Shown: one piece after another, positions 56,201-64,000 of the stretch | Position numbering within the stretch: position 1 is the first letter of the stretch | Layout: every line of letters starts with the position of its first letter | From: Roseiflexus sp. | GTDB taxonomy: Bacteria > Chloroflexota > Chloroflexia > Chloroflexales > Roseiflexaceae | DNA length: 64,000 nt | Assembly: GCA_017743475.1 (NCBI GenBank) | Contig: JAGHYV010000003.1 | Span: 1-64,000, forward strand | Direction of reading: 5' to 3' | Made by a program: the position numbers and the translations under genes | Notes under the pieces: generated by a model | The model's database searches: none | What the model saw: only the letters and a program-made list of their open reading frames with translations | What the model was told of the DNA's origin: nothing

Positions 56201-58528
56201 ACTGCCTGGAACGAACCTCACACCAGCGCCTCGTTGATTGCTGATCGTGCACGGTATCAACCTGGCGATACGGCGTTGCTTTTGCCGCTGGCGCCGATCC
56301 CGGAAGGTCTGGCATTGCTGACGGTTCAGCGGGCGTCGGGGGATGTTGTGACTGAACTTCGTACTGTGCGTAGTGGCGTACCGCTGACGCTCACGTTGAC
56401 CTCTGCCGATGCGCCGGTTGTCCGGGTTATGTTGACGTCTGGGGTGCAGTCGCCAGCGTATCGTCGTTTGCAGTTGGACGTGCCGGTGACTGCGATCACT
56501 CCATCGCTCCTGGCGACGGCGACGACTGATGCACAGACGTATGATCCGGGAGCGACCGCAGCGCTGACGATCACCGTTATGGATGCGCGTGGCGCTCTGG
56601 TGTCCGCCGATGTGCTGGTGCGAATTGCGGCAGGCGATGATGATCGGCAGGAACCCGTCGTCTGGCGCACCGGGCGAACGGATAGTAGTGGTGTGATCCG
56701 CTTCGACATATCGCTGCCCCAGACCCCAGGTTCACGCGAGGTGCAGGTATGGGTTGCGAGTGAACGTGGCTTTGGTGTAACCGGAGCTGCGTTGCAGGTA
56801 AGGCAACCGATTGTTGCGCAGATAGTTGCACCACAGTTTGCACGCGCCGGGGATCGGTTCGTTGTCGGCGTGCGTCTCACCACGCAAGAGGATGTCCCGC
56901 GCCAGGCGCGCATTAAGATGCAGATGCCAGACGGAACCTCCGTTGTGCAGACAACCACAGTTCCCACAGAAGGCGCTGCATTAGCGACGTTCACGGTGCA
57001 GGCGCCGTCCGGCGCTACCCTGGAGGTGCAGGCGACTGTTGAGACCGATAACGCTTTCAGTGAGACACTGCGCACTGATCTGTCTGTTTTGCCGCCTGCG
57101 ACGAGGGTTCTCAGTACAGGCAGCGCGCTTGTGACTGACCGGTTCGAGGTGGCGATACCGGCGCCCCAGGCAACGTGGGGATGGCTGGATATTCTCGTGG
57201 CGCCTTCTTTGGAAGCGCTGGCGCTTGAACGGGCACGCATACTTGCCGTATCGACGAATCGCCGCGCGCTCGACGATGTAGCAATCATCCTGATGGCAGC
57301 ATCACTGGCGGATGCTCGCCAGGAAACACAGATGGTGGTTGATCATCTGGTGGAATTGCAGGCAGCCGATGGAGGATGGATGTGGAAGCGGCAGGGATCT
57401 TCGAGTCCGGTCGTTATCGCAGCAGCGCTTGAGGCGCTCGCCAGGGCGAAGGAGTCTGGTTTTGCCGTTCCGGATACGACGCTGGAACGCGCAATCGACC
57501 TGGCATCCCGACTGACGAATGATCCCGTCCTTTCGCTCGAAAAGCGCATCTGCCTGAGTTATGCGCTGACGCAGCTTGACGCCCCTGTCCCGCGCGAATG
57601 GGATGAACATGCTTTGAATGTGTCCGGGCTGGCGTGTCGCCTGTTGATGCTGCCACCGGATCGGGCACGCATCGACCCTGCGCTTCCCCGTCTGATCAGT
57701 CTGGCGCAACGCACACAGACGGAAGCGTGGTGGACGGCGCCAGATGGCGGCGCATTCCCGCACGATGATGTTGCAACAACTGCCATCGCAGCGCGTGCAG
57801 TTCACCATGCATCACCACGGCATCCGCTGACTGCTGATGCCGCGCGCTGGCTGATCAGCCGTATGACGCCAGCAGGATGGGGTGACGCATATACAACAGC
57901 GCGCGTGGTACAGGCGTTGCGCACGATTGCGCCTGCCAGAGCACCGGCGACCGTTGCGATGACGCTCAACGGTGCGCCTGTCGTATCGCCTGCCGCGCCT
58001 GACGCTGTGTTACGAATCGTTCCCATTCCTCTCAGCGATCTGCGCTCGGTCAACACGCTCGTTGTGACCAGCGATGGCAACCCGGCGCTCGTTGCCTGGC
58101 AGGTGACCTCTGCGGATCCTGCGGCGCTTCCTGCGGAAGGCGTCGGTCTGATCCGCGAGTTTCTCGATCCGCAAACCGGCATTCCGCTGGATCCGGCGCG
58201 TCTCCGGGTTGGACAACTGATCAAAGTACGACTGACCTGTGTTGCTCACGCCGAGCGACATTTTGTGACGCTGCGCGATGCGTTCCCCGCTGGATTCGTG
58301 CCGGTCGATGCTGGATCGAGTCCAGTGTTTCGTCAAATCGATCTGTTTTCAGACCGGATCGAACTTGCTGTCGAGGCGCTTGCACCCGGCATCTACCGGT
58401 ACACCTACCTGGTACGTGCGGTAACGCCGGGATCGTATGCTGTTCCGCCACCGGAACTGATCCTGCCCGGCGATCGCGCGCTGACCGGAACTGCCACAAC
58501 GACAGTCGTGCAAATTGTGGCGCCGTAG
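53285..58528 (+). CDS. Giant alpha-2-macroglobulin-like envelope protein without thioester motif
   Basis: From GTG 53285 (AGGAG five nt upstream) this encodes 1747 residues. An N-terminal membrane anchor is followed by four Big_5-type Ig-like domains (about 44-440; e.g. VSPPDGARDVSPRAALTIQF, LWPRDGSVGVSVDTLISVRF). Next come macroglobulin domains, including ATDRSVYSPGESVAIRGFV and TDAQTYDPGATAALTITVMD, and an all-helical TED-like domain (about 1300-1570, LQAADGGWMWK). A C-terminal domain with LRDAFPAGFVPVDAG follows. The CxEQ thioester motif is absent, so covalent trapping is not expected. It was probably a periplasmic or surface protein protecting against or sensing proteases. It precedes a glycoside hydrolase gene. 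Confidence 0.85.
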   Translation: MRFLRQVGLIWTTALLVVVLASLALPGARFLILPSLSDTPMVVAVSPPDGARDVSPRAALTIQFNTPMNPPSVERALRIEPESDVVYDWDDSRTTLTVTPTKALQAGVRYQVSIDDSALSRFFRPLDEPFVFTFETAPPPAVTSLWPRDGSVGVSVDTLISVRFSQAIVPPDRLAVPELLPAFRTDPPVAGSVVWIDPATLLFRPDQPLRPGVRYTCSLSPNLTDQSGTPLGRVYSWSFTTLAPTVLNVSPAPNARQVALREPLRIVFSQPVDRQALEGALSVSPPMPGTLDDAVLSDGTQVVTYTPTAEWQAGVVYTIALPEKTAHGSPLLVKPFRWSFMTAPKPALIGRFPGEGQLLPPGGSVRLIFSTPIDAGALRDNLRVEPPVANLRVATNDGEARIDAQLQAATLYTITIPASLSDRAGVTLGRDYQVRFFTAPAAPSLTLPEAKGRVIRSLPDRAIDLLTRRTNLSELRLTLYPLDEATLLRALSFSDAEWTVFDPARYGLSPLRFWTQPLTDPLNTVVEERVRVTLDDGAPLPPGVYFLRIRSPERASAGVLLVVSRVALSFQVVGQRAIVWVTDIASTSVISDTPLALYRQGTLVAVGRSDERGVWEADLSGINPRDLVVVLNLLPAFATLEAPAQPAPAPRLRIILATDRSVYSPGESVAIRGFVRQEGSQTFEIPDPGQSLDLNIHGPSGFRLRKRIVPDASGMIDTTLTLPANAPSGVYRLFTPHDERVALQFDVHPPLSPLRASITRVTRDQVVVSVHTPEDLPVAGATITWTIDPEPIPPPVMEDFVFGRLETPLTSLSGVGVTDEQGMLTLPLPLDWYHIRFQAQIVEAGGLTATLDRTIRTAPVPAVGLRAATSLVGAGGQTSVELVTLAGDQPLAAQRVQIDAVRLDGDAAGDMGVSPSDQQILSRVIITDNDGRATFTVSLPAPGVYRIRAALVGGGLASPPTDIVLRAYQPGFTAWNEPHTSASLIADRARYQPGDTALLLPLAPIPEGLALLTVQRASGDVVTELRTVRSGVPLTLTLTSADAPVVRVMLTSGVQSPAYRRLQLDVPVTAITPSLLATATTDAQTYDPGATAALTITVMDARGALVSADVLVRIAAGDDDRQEPVVWRTGRTDSSGVIRFDISLPQTPGSREVQVWVASERGFGVTGAALQVRQPIVAQIVAPQFARAGDRFVVGVRLTTQEDVPRQARIKMQMPDGTSVVQTTTVPTEGAALATFTVQAPSGATLEVQATVETDNAFSETLRTDLSVLPPATRVLSTGSALVTDRFEVAIPAPQATWGWLDILVAPSLEALALERARILAVSTNRRALDDVAIILMAASLADARQETQMVVDHLVELQAADGGWMWKRQGSSSPVVIAAALEALARAKESGFAVPDTTLERAIDLASRLTNDPVLSLEKRICLSYALTQLDAPVPREWDEHALNVSGLACRLLMLPPDRARIDPALPRLISLAQRTQTEAWWTAPDGGAFPHDDVATTAIAARAVHHASPRHPLTADAARWLISRMTPAGWGDAYTTARVVQALRTIAPARAPATVAMTLNGAPVVSPAAPDAVLRIVPIPLSDLRSVNTLVVTSDGNPALVAWQVTSADPAALPAEGVGLIREFLDPQTGIPLDPARLRVGQLIKVRLTCVAHAERHFVTLRDAFPAGFVPVDAGSSPVFRQIDLFSDRIELAVEALAPGIYRYTYLVRAVTPGSYAVPPPELILPGDRALTGTATTTVVQIVAP

Positions 58529-58557
58529 CGGACACGTCTCCCTGTTTCCGTGAATGG

Positions 58558-58563
58558 TATAAT
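58558..58563 (+). promoter_or_regulatory. Possible -10 box close to a start codon
   Basis: TATAAT ends 9 nt before the ATG at 58573, which would produce a nearly leaderless mRNA for the glycoside hydrolase gene. No convincing -35 element is present. Confidence 0.35.
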
Positions 58564-58572
58564 TGGCGCGTT

Positions 58573-60381
58573 ATGTGCTCAACATCACTGTTTCGTATTG
58601 GTCATATCCTGCCGATTCTTGTCATCGTCGCACTGATCGTGCCTGCGGTCGCGCCGCCGCCTGAGTCTTCGCTCGCAGTCGCGGAGGCGCCGCGCCTGAT
58701 GTCGAACGACTCTCCCTTCGGGATCAACTCGCATCTGGCAACCCGCTACTGGGATCCCGCCTCGATGTCCATCCCGGCAGATGTCGTGGCACGTTTGGGG
58801 GTCGGTTGGGCGCGCGAAGATGTCCACTGGTTTCGCATTCAGCCAACGCCCGATGCACCCTATGACTGGACGTACACCGATGAAGCGGTACGCGCACTCA
58901 GTCGGCGTGGCGTGAATATTCTTGGCGTCATCGGGCATCCGCCCGGCTGGGCGACACCATTCCCCGGTGATGTGCCGCACGGCGTTTCGTTCTACGCTCC
59001 CGATCCGCAACGGTTTGCCGCCTTCGCTGCCGCCGTCGCGCAACGGTACCGCAACTACATCTCTCACTGGGAGATCTGGAACGAGCCGGATAATCCGCTC
59101 TTCTGGAAACCTGCCCCCGATCCCGCAGCGTACGCAACACTCCTACGTCTGTCGGCTGCTGCAATCCGATCGGTCAATCCGCAGGCGACCATCCTGATCG
59201 GCGGGGTGTACTCGTTCGAGCCATCATTTTTGCGTCAGGTAGCGGAAGCTGGCGCCTGGTCGAGTTTTGATATCCTCGCCATTCATCCCTATGTCAGCCC
59301 AAGCGCGCCTGAGATTGGGAACCTGATTGCCGGTGTTGAAGCGGCGCGCGCTGTCGCCGAACGGTACGGCGCGCGTCCGATCTGGGTCACCGAGATCGGA
59401 TGGTCGAGCGGGCGCGGCGACCGCGATCCTGTCGGACTGGTCGACGAGCAGGATCAGGCGAACTTTCTGGTGCGGGCAACCCTGCTCCTCTGGCGTGCCG
59501 GGGTCGAAAAAATCTTCTGGTACACCCTCAAGGATGATCCAGGCAACCCCTATGGACTGGTCGATTTCGGATCTGGCTACTTCGACTACAGCCGCCTGAA
59601 GCCGTCGTTTACGGCATACCGGGTCATGACGGAATATCTCGCCGGTGCAGAACTGGTGGTGGTACGCGACCTGTTCGACCGATCATCGGTGATCGATTTC
59701 GAGAACTTTGGTTCCTGGCGACGCGGCGATCAAACCTATGGCGACTTCGCGCCGACCGGCGAACGAGTGCGCAGCGGGCGCGGCGCTGCACAACTCCGCT
59801 ATTTCTTCCCGTCCCGCGCAAATGAGTACGTCGTTTTCCGGCGCGAACGTCCCATACCTGTTCCTGATGGCACATATGCGTTGGGTGTATGGGTCTATGG
59901 CGATGGCTCCGGGAACACGCTGAAAGTCTGGATCCGCGATGCTGAGGGAGAAGTGTTGCAGTTTGCCCTGGGCGCGGTCGGACCAGCCGGATGGCGCATT
60001 CTGGAAGCGCCGATCAGTGGGACTGTGCCACCCTGGGATCGGATCAGCGGCAATGGCAACGGACGGGTCGACGCTCCGGCGTGGCTCGACGCAATCGTGC
60101 TTGATGATGCCCCTGATGTGTTCGTCGGCGGTGGAACTATCTACCTCGACGACATATTTGCCATCAGCGGACCGGAAGCCTACGATGCGCAGTTCCGGCG
60201 CGGCGACGTCGCCATCGATGTCTTATGGGCGCCTGCACCGGTACGCGCCAGCATCAGCACCAGTGCATCCACTGCCACACTGATCACGCGCGACGGCGCC
60301 ACAGCGACGATTGTCGCCAGCGATGGGCGCCTGGTCATTGATCTTGGTCCGGCGCCGGTGTATGTTATTCACCGGCGCTGA
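58573..60381 (+). CDS. Secreted GH39/GH5-like glycoside hydrolase
   Basis: A 602-residue protein with a signal peptide or anchor (ILPILVIVALIVPAVAPP). The TIM barrel begins SPFGINSHLATRYWDP and carries the acid/base glutamate in WEIWNEPDNP (Glu171) and the likely nucleophile in WVTEIGWSSG (Glu274), the clan GH-A arrangement. A C-terminal beta-sandwich (about 375-535) with RRGDQTYGDFAPTGER and GGTIYLDDIFAISG looks like a carbohydrate-binding module. It is outside the cell or surface-anchored. The polymer it cuts is unknown, but it closes a glycosyltransferase-rich run and may process the same envelope glycan or act in scavenging. Confidence 0.86.
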   Translation: MCSTSLFRIGHILPILVIVALIVPAVAPPPESSLAVAEAPRLMSNDSPFGINSHLATRYWDPASMSIPADVVARLGVGWAREDVHWFRIQPTPDAPYDWTYTDEAVRALSRRGVNILGVIGHPPGWATPFPGDVPHGVSFYAPDPQRFAAFAAAVAQRYRNYISHWEIWNEPDNPLFWKPAPDPAAYATLLRLSAAAIRSVNPQATILIGGVYSFEPSFLRQVAEAGAWSSFDILAIHPYVSPSAPEIGNLIAGVEAARAVAERYGARPIWVTEIGWSSGRGDRDPVGLVDEQDQANFLVRATLLLWRAGVEKIFWYTLKDDPGNPYGLVDFGSGYFDYSRLKPSFTAYRVMTEYLAGAELVVVRDLFDRSSVIDFENFGSWRRGDQTYGDFAPTGERVRSGRGAAQLRYFFPSRANEYVVFRRERPIPVPDGTYALGVWVYGDGSGNTLKVWIRDAEGEVLQFALGAVGPAGWRILEAPISGTVPPWDRISGNGNGRVDAPAWLDAIVLDDAPDVFVGGGTIYLDDIFAISGPEAYDAQFRRGDVAIDVLWAPAPVRASISTSASTATLITRDGATATIVASDGRLVIDLGPAPVYVIHRR

Positions 60382-60434
60382 AGGAAGGGCGCCAGGCAGA
60401 CGTCGCCGCACCTGTTCGCCTTCATTGCCCGGCG

Positions 60435-61337
60435 CTACTTCCGAAGGCGCGGATCAAGCGCATCGCGCAGGCCATCGCCGACGAACGAGAAACTGAGCAT
60501 GATCAGGGCGATCATTAGCGTAGGCAGCAACCCCATATGCCAGTAGACGCGGATATATGCTGAGGAGACACCGACCATTTTACCAAGGCTCGCAGTCGGT
60601 TCATCGATGCCAAGACCGAGGAAACTGAGCCCCGCTTCGGTAAAAATGGCAGTCGGGATACCCAGGGTTACCGCGATAATGAGCGGGGTGAGTGCGTTGG
60701 GAAGGAGATGCCGCCAGGCTATCTGCCACGATGGAACGCCGACAGCGCGTGCGGCTTCGATAAACTCTTTTTCGCGCAAAGAAAAGAGTTGGGCGCGTGT
60801 CAAGCGACAGATGTCTACCCAGGCGATCAGAGCGATTGCCAGGATAACGTTGAACATACCGCCACCAAATATCGAAATCAGGAAAAGGGCGAACAGCAAC
60901 TGTGGGATGGCAGTGAACAATTCGACAACCCGCATGACAAAGAAATCAACCCATCCCCCTATGAATCCCGCGCTTAGCCCCAGTGCAGCGCCGATGACCA
61001 GCGCAATTGCCTGCACCGATACGCCAACGATCAGTGATGTGCGAATGCCGTGGATTAACCGTTTCAGCATATCGCGCCCAACATCGTCAGTCCCCAGAAT
61101 GTACCCCGCCTCTCCAGGAAACTTGCGCGCATCGATGGGGCGGGCGAAATTAGGTTGCGGCGCCAGAACATCGGCGAACACAGCCAGAAATACCAGGAAC
61201 CCTACGATGATCAGCGCCCCCATGGCCAGTTTGTTTTTCGAGAAGCGGATGGCAGCATCGCGCCAGAGGTTGCTCGGAGGGCGGGAGATGATTGGATCGA
61301 CAGCAGTGACGGCATCCTTTGTTGCAATTGCACTCAT
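60435..61337 (-). CDS. Oligopeptide/dipeptide ABC transporter permease (DppC type)
   Basis: A 300-residue inner-membrane permease. The long cytoplasmic start leads to the first helix (MGALIIVGFLVFLAVFADVLAP), then the OppC/DppC feature RKFPGEAGYILGTDDVGRDMLKRLIHG, further helices and the EAA loop EKEFIEAARAVGVPSWQIAWRHLLPN near the C terminus. It starts 27 nt after the DppB-type gene and is the last gene of the unit. The substrate could be peptides, glycans or nickel; family alone does not decide. Confidence 0.93.
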   Translation of the reverse strand: MSAIATKDAVTAVDPIISRPPSNLWRDAAIRFSKNKLAMGALIIVGFLVFLAVFADVLAPQPNFARPIDARKFPGEAGYILGTDDVGRDMLKRLIHGIRTSLIVGVSVQAIALVIGAALGLSAGFIGGWVDFFVMRVVELFTAIPQLLFALFLISIFGGGMFNVILAIALIAWVDICRLTRAQLFSLREKEFIEAARAVGVPSWQIAWRHLLPNALTPLIIAVTLGIPTAIFTEAGLSFLGLGIDEPTASLGKMVGVSSAYIRVYWHMGLLPTLMIALIMLSFSFVGDGLRDALDPRLRK

Positions 61338-61364
61338 AGCACTCTCTGACAGCGGTTCATGGCG

Positions 61365-62288
61365 CTATGTCAGTTTAACGCGCGGATCAATCAGGGTGTA
61401 CAACAGGTCGGTAAGCAGATAGACAATACCCCACAGGGCTGCAATCAGCAGCGTCAACGCCATAATCATTGGATAATCCCGGTCAAGGACGCTTTCGACG
61501 AAGAATTTGCCCAGGCCAGGCACGCGAAACATTGTCTCGACAAAGATCGTGCCGGTGATCAGATCGGGAACGCGCGGACCCAGCACCGTAATAATCGGAA
61601 TGAGCGCATTCTTGACTGCGTGGCGCATCACGACCATCCGCTCAGCCAACCCTTTGGCACGCGCGGTACGAATATAATCCGCTGTAAAGACATCGACTAG
61701 ACTGGCGCGGGTGTAGCGCATAGCGATCCCCATAGGTCCCAACCCCAGCGCAATCATCGGCATAATGATCTGACGCCAGTCTTCGCCCCATCCGCCGATC
61801 GGCAGCCATTGAAGTTCAACTGCAAATACCAGGATCAGCCAGAGCGCAATCACAAAATTGGGCACAGTGAGACCAAGGGTTGCAAGGAACGTAGCGACAT
61901 AATCGACAATCGTATTCTGACGGACAGCAGCAAGAATGCCAATCACAATGCCGCTCCCAAGCGCCACGATAACGGTAATGCCGCCGAGGGTGATGCTGAT
62001 GGGCCAGGTGCGCCCAATGATCTGGGCAACAGTTTCGCTTGGGTTTGAGAACGAATAGCCAAAGTCGCCGCGTAGCGCATTTGTAATATAGTTGATGTAC
62101 TGAATATGGAGCGGTTGATCAAGACCATACTTACGGAGAATATTCGCTTTAGCTGCTGGCGGCAGCGGCATATTTGGCTCGTCGAACGGTCCTCCGGGGG
62201 TGGAATGCATGAGCAAGAACGCAACGACCGACACGAGAAAGAAGACGAATGCTAGCCCCGCCAGGCGCTTAAGGATGTAGGCAACCAT
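61365..62288 (-). CDS. Oligopeptide/dipeptide ABC transporter permease (DppB type)
   Basis: A 307-residue permease with six helices. It begins [20 protein letters not shown] and contains [20 protein letters not shown] (the DppB/OppB extracytoplasmic loop) and the EAA loop [24 protein letters not shown], ending DPRVKLT. GGAG precedes the ATG. It is separated from the substrate-binding protein gene by a stem-loop, which may set different expression levels. It pairs with the DppC-type gene; no ATPase genes of the system are in the window. Confidence 0.94.
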   Translation of the reverse strand: MVAYILKRLAGLAFVFFLVSVVAFLLMHSTPGGPFDEPNMPLPPAAKANILRKYGLDQPLHIQYINYITNALRGDFGYSFSNPSETVAQIIGRTWPISITLGGITVIVALGSGIVIGILAAVRQNTIVDYVATFLATLGLTVPNFVIALWLILVFAVELQWLPIGGWGEDWRQIIMPMIALGLGPMGIAMRYTRASLVDVFTADYIRTARAKGLAERMVVMRHAVKNALIPIITVLGPRVPDLITGTIFVETMFRVPGLGKFFVESVLDRDYPMIMALTLLIAALWGIVYLLTDLLYTLIDPRVKLT

Positions 62289-62302
62289 GATCGGCTCCGT
62301 AA

Positions 62303-62355
62303 GAGGTGAGAGGCAGGGAAAGGTTGCATAGCAATGTTCCCCGACCTCTCACCTC
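62303..62355 (-). promoter_or_regulatory. Intercistronic stem-loop between binding-protein and permease genes
   Basis: GAGGTGAGAGG (62303-62313) and CCTCTCACCTC (62345-62355) form a perfect 11-bp stem with a 31-nt loop just after the substrate-binding protein stop. Such structures can protect the upstream mRNA or reduce read-through, giving more binding protein than permease. Confidence 0.6.
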
Positions 62356-62368
62356 CTTTCTGACCCGC

Positions 62369-64000
62369 TTATCTCGGAGGCGCTTTCCGATACTTCGTGA
62401 CCTCGTTGCTCATGTACAGGGTTTGCAACGAGTCGCTCATTGATGTGAAGCCGGGCCACTGCAAACCGGAGAAACCGGCGATATTCGGCTCGAAGCACTC
62501 ACCGACAACATAGGGCTTGTAGATGTCGGCAACGGTACGGTGGTAGATGAAGACTGCTGGCGCTTCTTCGCACAACAATCGTTCAGCTTCCTGGAAAATC
62601 TGGATGCGACTTGGATCGGTGCTCTCTGACGCCGCCAGCACCATCTCGTCGAATTTCTTGTTGAACCAGTTGTGGCGACCCGTGCTGAGCCAGACACCAA
62701 GCATGTTTGACGGATCAAGGAAGTCGATACCATACGACACCATGCCGAACTGGATCTGAGTCGGCTTGGCGTTAAGCGCATCCATGAACGTCTTGAAGTC
62801 CTTGTTTGAGACCTCGACTTCGATACCATACTCCTGAGTGATGGCTGCGGCGATCGCTGCAGCGAGCGCCTGGCGAATCGGAGGCTCGTTGCGTAGCCAC
62901 ATAGTCAGTTTGGGGAACCCTTTGCCACCCTCGTAGCCAGCCTCCTTGAGCAGTGCACGTCCACGTTCGGGGTCGTAGCGCTGAATGTCCTTCAACCCCT
63001 CTGAGTTTGATGCCGGGAAGCCAGGCATCAGGAAGGAATATGCTGGAATGCCCTGCATTGGCGTGATGATCGTCTTGATCAACGTATCGCGGTCGACGAT
63101 ATGGCTGAACGCCTTGCGTACACGCACATCGTTGAACGGCGGATTCTGGCAGTCGAAGAACAGGTAATCGGTGCGGAAGTCGCCAGCGGTCAGACGCACC
63201 TGCTTCGAGAGTTCGGGGTCTCTGGCGATGATCTCGTTGTCCGCTGTTTGCAGTTGCTCGCCAGTCACGCGGTCAACTTCGCCCGCCTGGTATCCAGCAA
63301 ACATAGCTTCGGGTCGTGCCGCGATCTGAATGACACGCTCGATCCGCGGACGGTTCGTACCTTTGTAGGTCGGGTTAATCTCGAACACCACCCGTTCGCG
63401 AGGCTTGAACTCTTTTAGAATATACGGTCCGCACGAAATGGCCTTCTCCGGGTCTGCGGTGTAGAGACCAGAGCCGTACTCTTTCAGTTTCGCAGCGCTG
63501 AGCACTTCGCTGTAGACCAGTTTGGCAGGCAGGAAGGGCGCTGGCGTTTCGGTTTCGATCACCAGAGTGTGCTTATCTTTCGCTGTGACGCCAAGCTCTT
63601 CCAGCGGCAGTTCGCCAGCAACGCACTTGTCCCAGTTCTTGATCGCTCCCGGCGCACTGTAGTACCATGCAAAGTCCCAGGCATGCTTCGGGTCAGCAGC
63701 GTAGCGGAAGGTCGCCACAAAGTCCTCCGCCGTCACTGGTGTGCCATCACTCCAGACCAGATTGGGGTCCAGGTTGAACGTCCAGACTTTGCCTGTCTCA
63801 TCGGACGACCACGAGAGCGCGGCAGCTGGTTGCACCTGGAAGTCTTTGTTTAGACGCACGAGGGTATCGCCAGTCAGAGTGGTAATGCTGCCGAAGCCTC
63901 CCGACTTGTAGATCGTTTCCATCTGGTTGGGGCTGGTGAAGTCAGCAGTAATGTCGAAATAGACGACAAAGGTCTGGTGTTCGAGGGGAGCAGCATTCTC
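62369..64000 (-). CDS. ABC transporter substrate-binding protein, family 5 (5' end beyond window)
   Basis: The reading frame runs without a stop from 62369 to the window edge, so the N terminus including the signal peptide is missing; the first ATG in the track (63922) is internal. Visible family 5 (DppA/OppA) features are GSITTLTGDTLVRLNKDFQ, LSWSSDETGKVWTFNLDPN with VWSDGTPVTAEDFVATFRYA, FDCQNPPFNDVRVRKAFSHI and RYDPERGRALLKEAGY. It would bind peptides or other ligands outside the membrane and hand them to the DppB/DppC permeases encoded downstream. At least 543 residues are present. Confidence 0.93.
   Translation of the reverse strand, partial: ENAAPLEHQTFVVYFDITADFTSPNQMETIYKSGGFGSITTLTGDTLVRLNKDFQVQPAAALSWSSDETGKVWTFNLDPNLVWSDGTPVTAEDFVATFRYAADPKHAWDFAWYYSAPGAIKNWDKCVAGELPLEELGVTAKDKHTLVIETETPAPFLPAKLVYSEVLSAAKLKEYGSGLYTADPEKAISCGPYILKEFKPRERVVFEINPTYKGTNRPRIERVIQIAARPEAMFAGYQAGEVDRVTGEQLQTADNEIIARDPELSKQVRLTAGDFRTDYLFFDCQNPPFNDVRVRKAFSHIVDRDTLIKTIITPMQGIPAYSFLMPGFPASNSEGLKDIQRYDPERGRALLKEAGYEGGKGFPKLTMWLRNEPPIRQALAAAIAAAITQEYGIEVEVSNKDFKTFMDALNAKPTQIQFGMVSYGIDFLDPSNMLGVWLSTGRHNWFNKKFDEMVLAASESTDPSRIQIFQEAERLLCEEAPAVFIYHRTVADIYKPYVVGECFEPNIAGFSGLQWPGFTSMSDSLQTLYMSNEVTKYRKAPPR

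Noticed and set aside
56326-57288. 320-aa minus-strand ORF opposite the macroglobulin-like gene
   Set aside because: Ser/Thr/Arg-rich antisense ORF of the kind produced by GC-rich coding; no recognisable domain.
1-64000. tRNA or rRNA genes
   Set aside because: No cloverleaf-type GGTTCGAATCC arms with matching acceptor stems or rRNA-like blocks were noticed; a covariance-model scan would be decisive.

Overview
The window looks like a chromosomal segment of a filamentous phototrophic Chloroflexota of the Roseiflexus type. This is inferred from the GC-rich coding style, from secreted proteins ending in a (F/Y)LPL(V/I)xR tail, and from the overall gene content; no database search was possible. 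No rRNA, tRNA, CRISPR array, phage or replication origin was seen. The left end is intergenic DNA downstream of leuB. The right end cuts the 5' part of a peptide-type ABC substrate-binding protein gene.

Region 1 (about 0.3-14.3 kb, all minus strand) is a branched-chain amino acid supercluster, in transcription order ilvB-ilvN-ilvC, then leuA-pheA-cimA-ilvE-leuC-leuD-yqhA-leuB. It can make valine, leucine and isoleucine, with two entries to 2-ketobutyrate/2-ketoacid chemistry (citramalate synthase and isopropylmalate synthase), and pheA is inserted in the middle. Upstream of ilvB the sequence shows a full transcription attenuator: a sigma70-like promoter, a 23-codon leader peptide with 11 Leu/Ile/Val codons, and mutually exclusive antiterminator and terminator stems. 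A frameshifted four-helix-bundle (S23-type) gene bracketed by inverted heptanucleotide repeats separates ilvC from leuA.

Region 2 (14.4-15.95 kb) is a badly decayed ISKra4-like transposase. Region 3 (15.98-27.55 kb, minus) is a surface-glycan locus in two transcription units. The upstream unit encodes an acyl carrier protein, SDR reductase, acyl-CoA/ACP-ligase-like enzyme, polysaccharide-deacetylase-like protein, hexapeptide transferase, GT2, UDP-GlcNAc 2-epimerase and a small EamA transporter, and ends in a clear terminator. The second encodes a FAD amine-oxidase-like protein, a polyprenyl glycosylphosphotransferase and a Gfo/Idh dehydrogenase. The combination suggests an acylated, lipid-linked glycan.

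Region 4 (27.7-37.2 kb, minus) holds three LamG-domain surface proteins, two of which share a 708-bp block that appears identical, followed by an F420-type LLM oxidoreductase, hisB, an S41 peptidase lipoprotein, a class B penicillin-binding transpeptidase and an atypical membrane histidine-kinase-like ATPase. Region 5 (37.4-45.9 kb) is mixed housekeeping: a CaCA exchanger, a NAGPA-like lipoprotein, an ABC-2 exporter, gatB, an adenosine-specific kinase, small membrane proteins, an Lrp-type ligand-binding domain protein and a dual-specificity phosphatase.

Region 6 (45.9-60.4 kb, plus) is a second envelope/glycan region: two large polytopic membrane proteins (the second of glycosyltransferase-39 type), two GT4 glycosyltransferases, a giant alpha-2-macroglobulin-like protein without the thioester motif, and a secreted GH39/GH5-like glycoside hydrolase. 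Region 7 (60.4-64 kb, minus) is a dipeptide/oligopeptide ABC transporter (substrate-binding protein, DppB, DppC), with a stem-loop between the binding-protein gene and the permeases.
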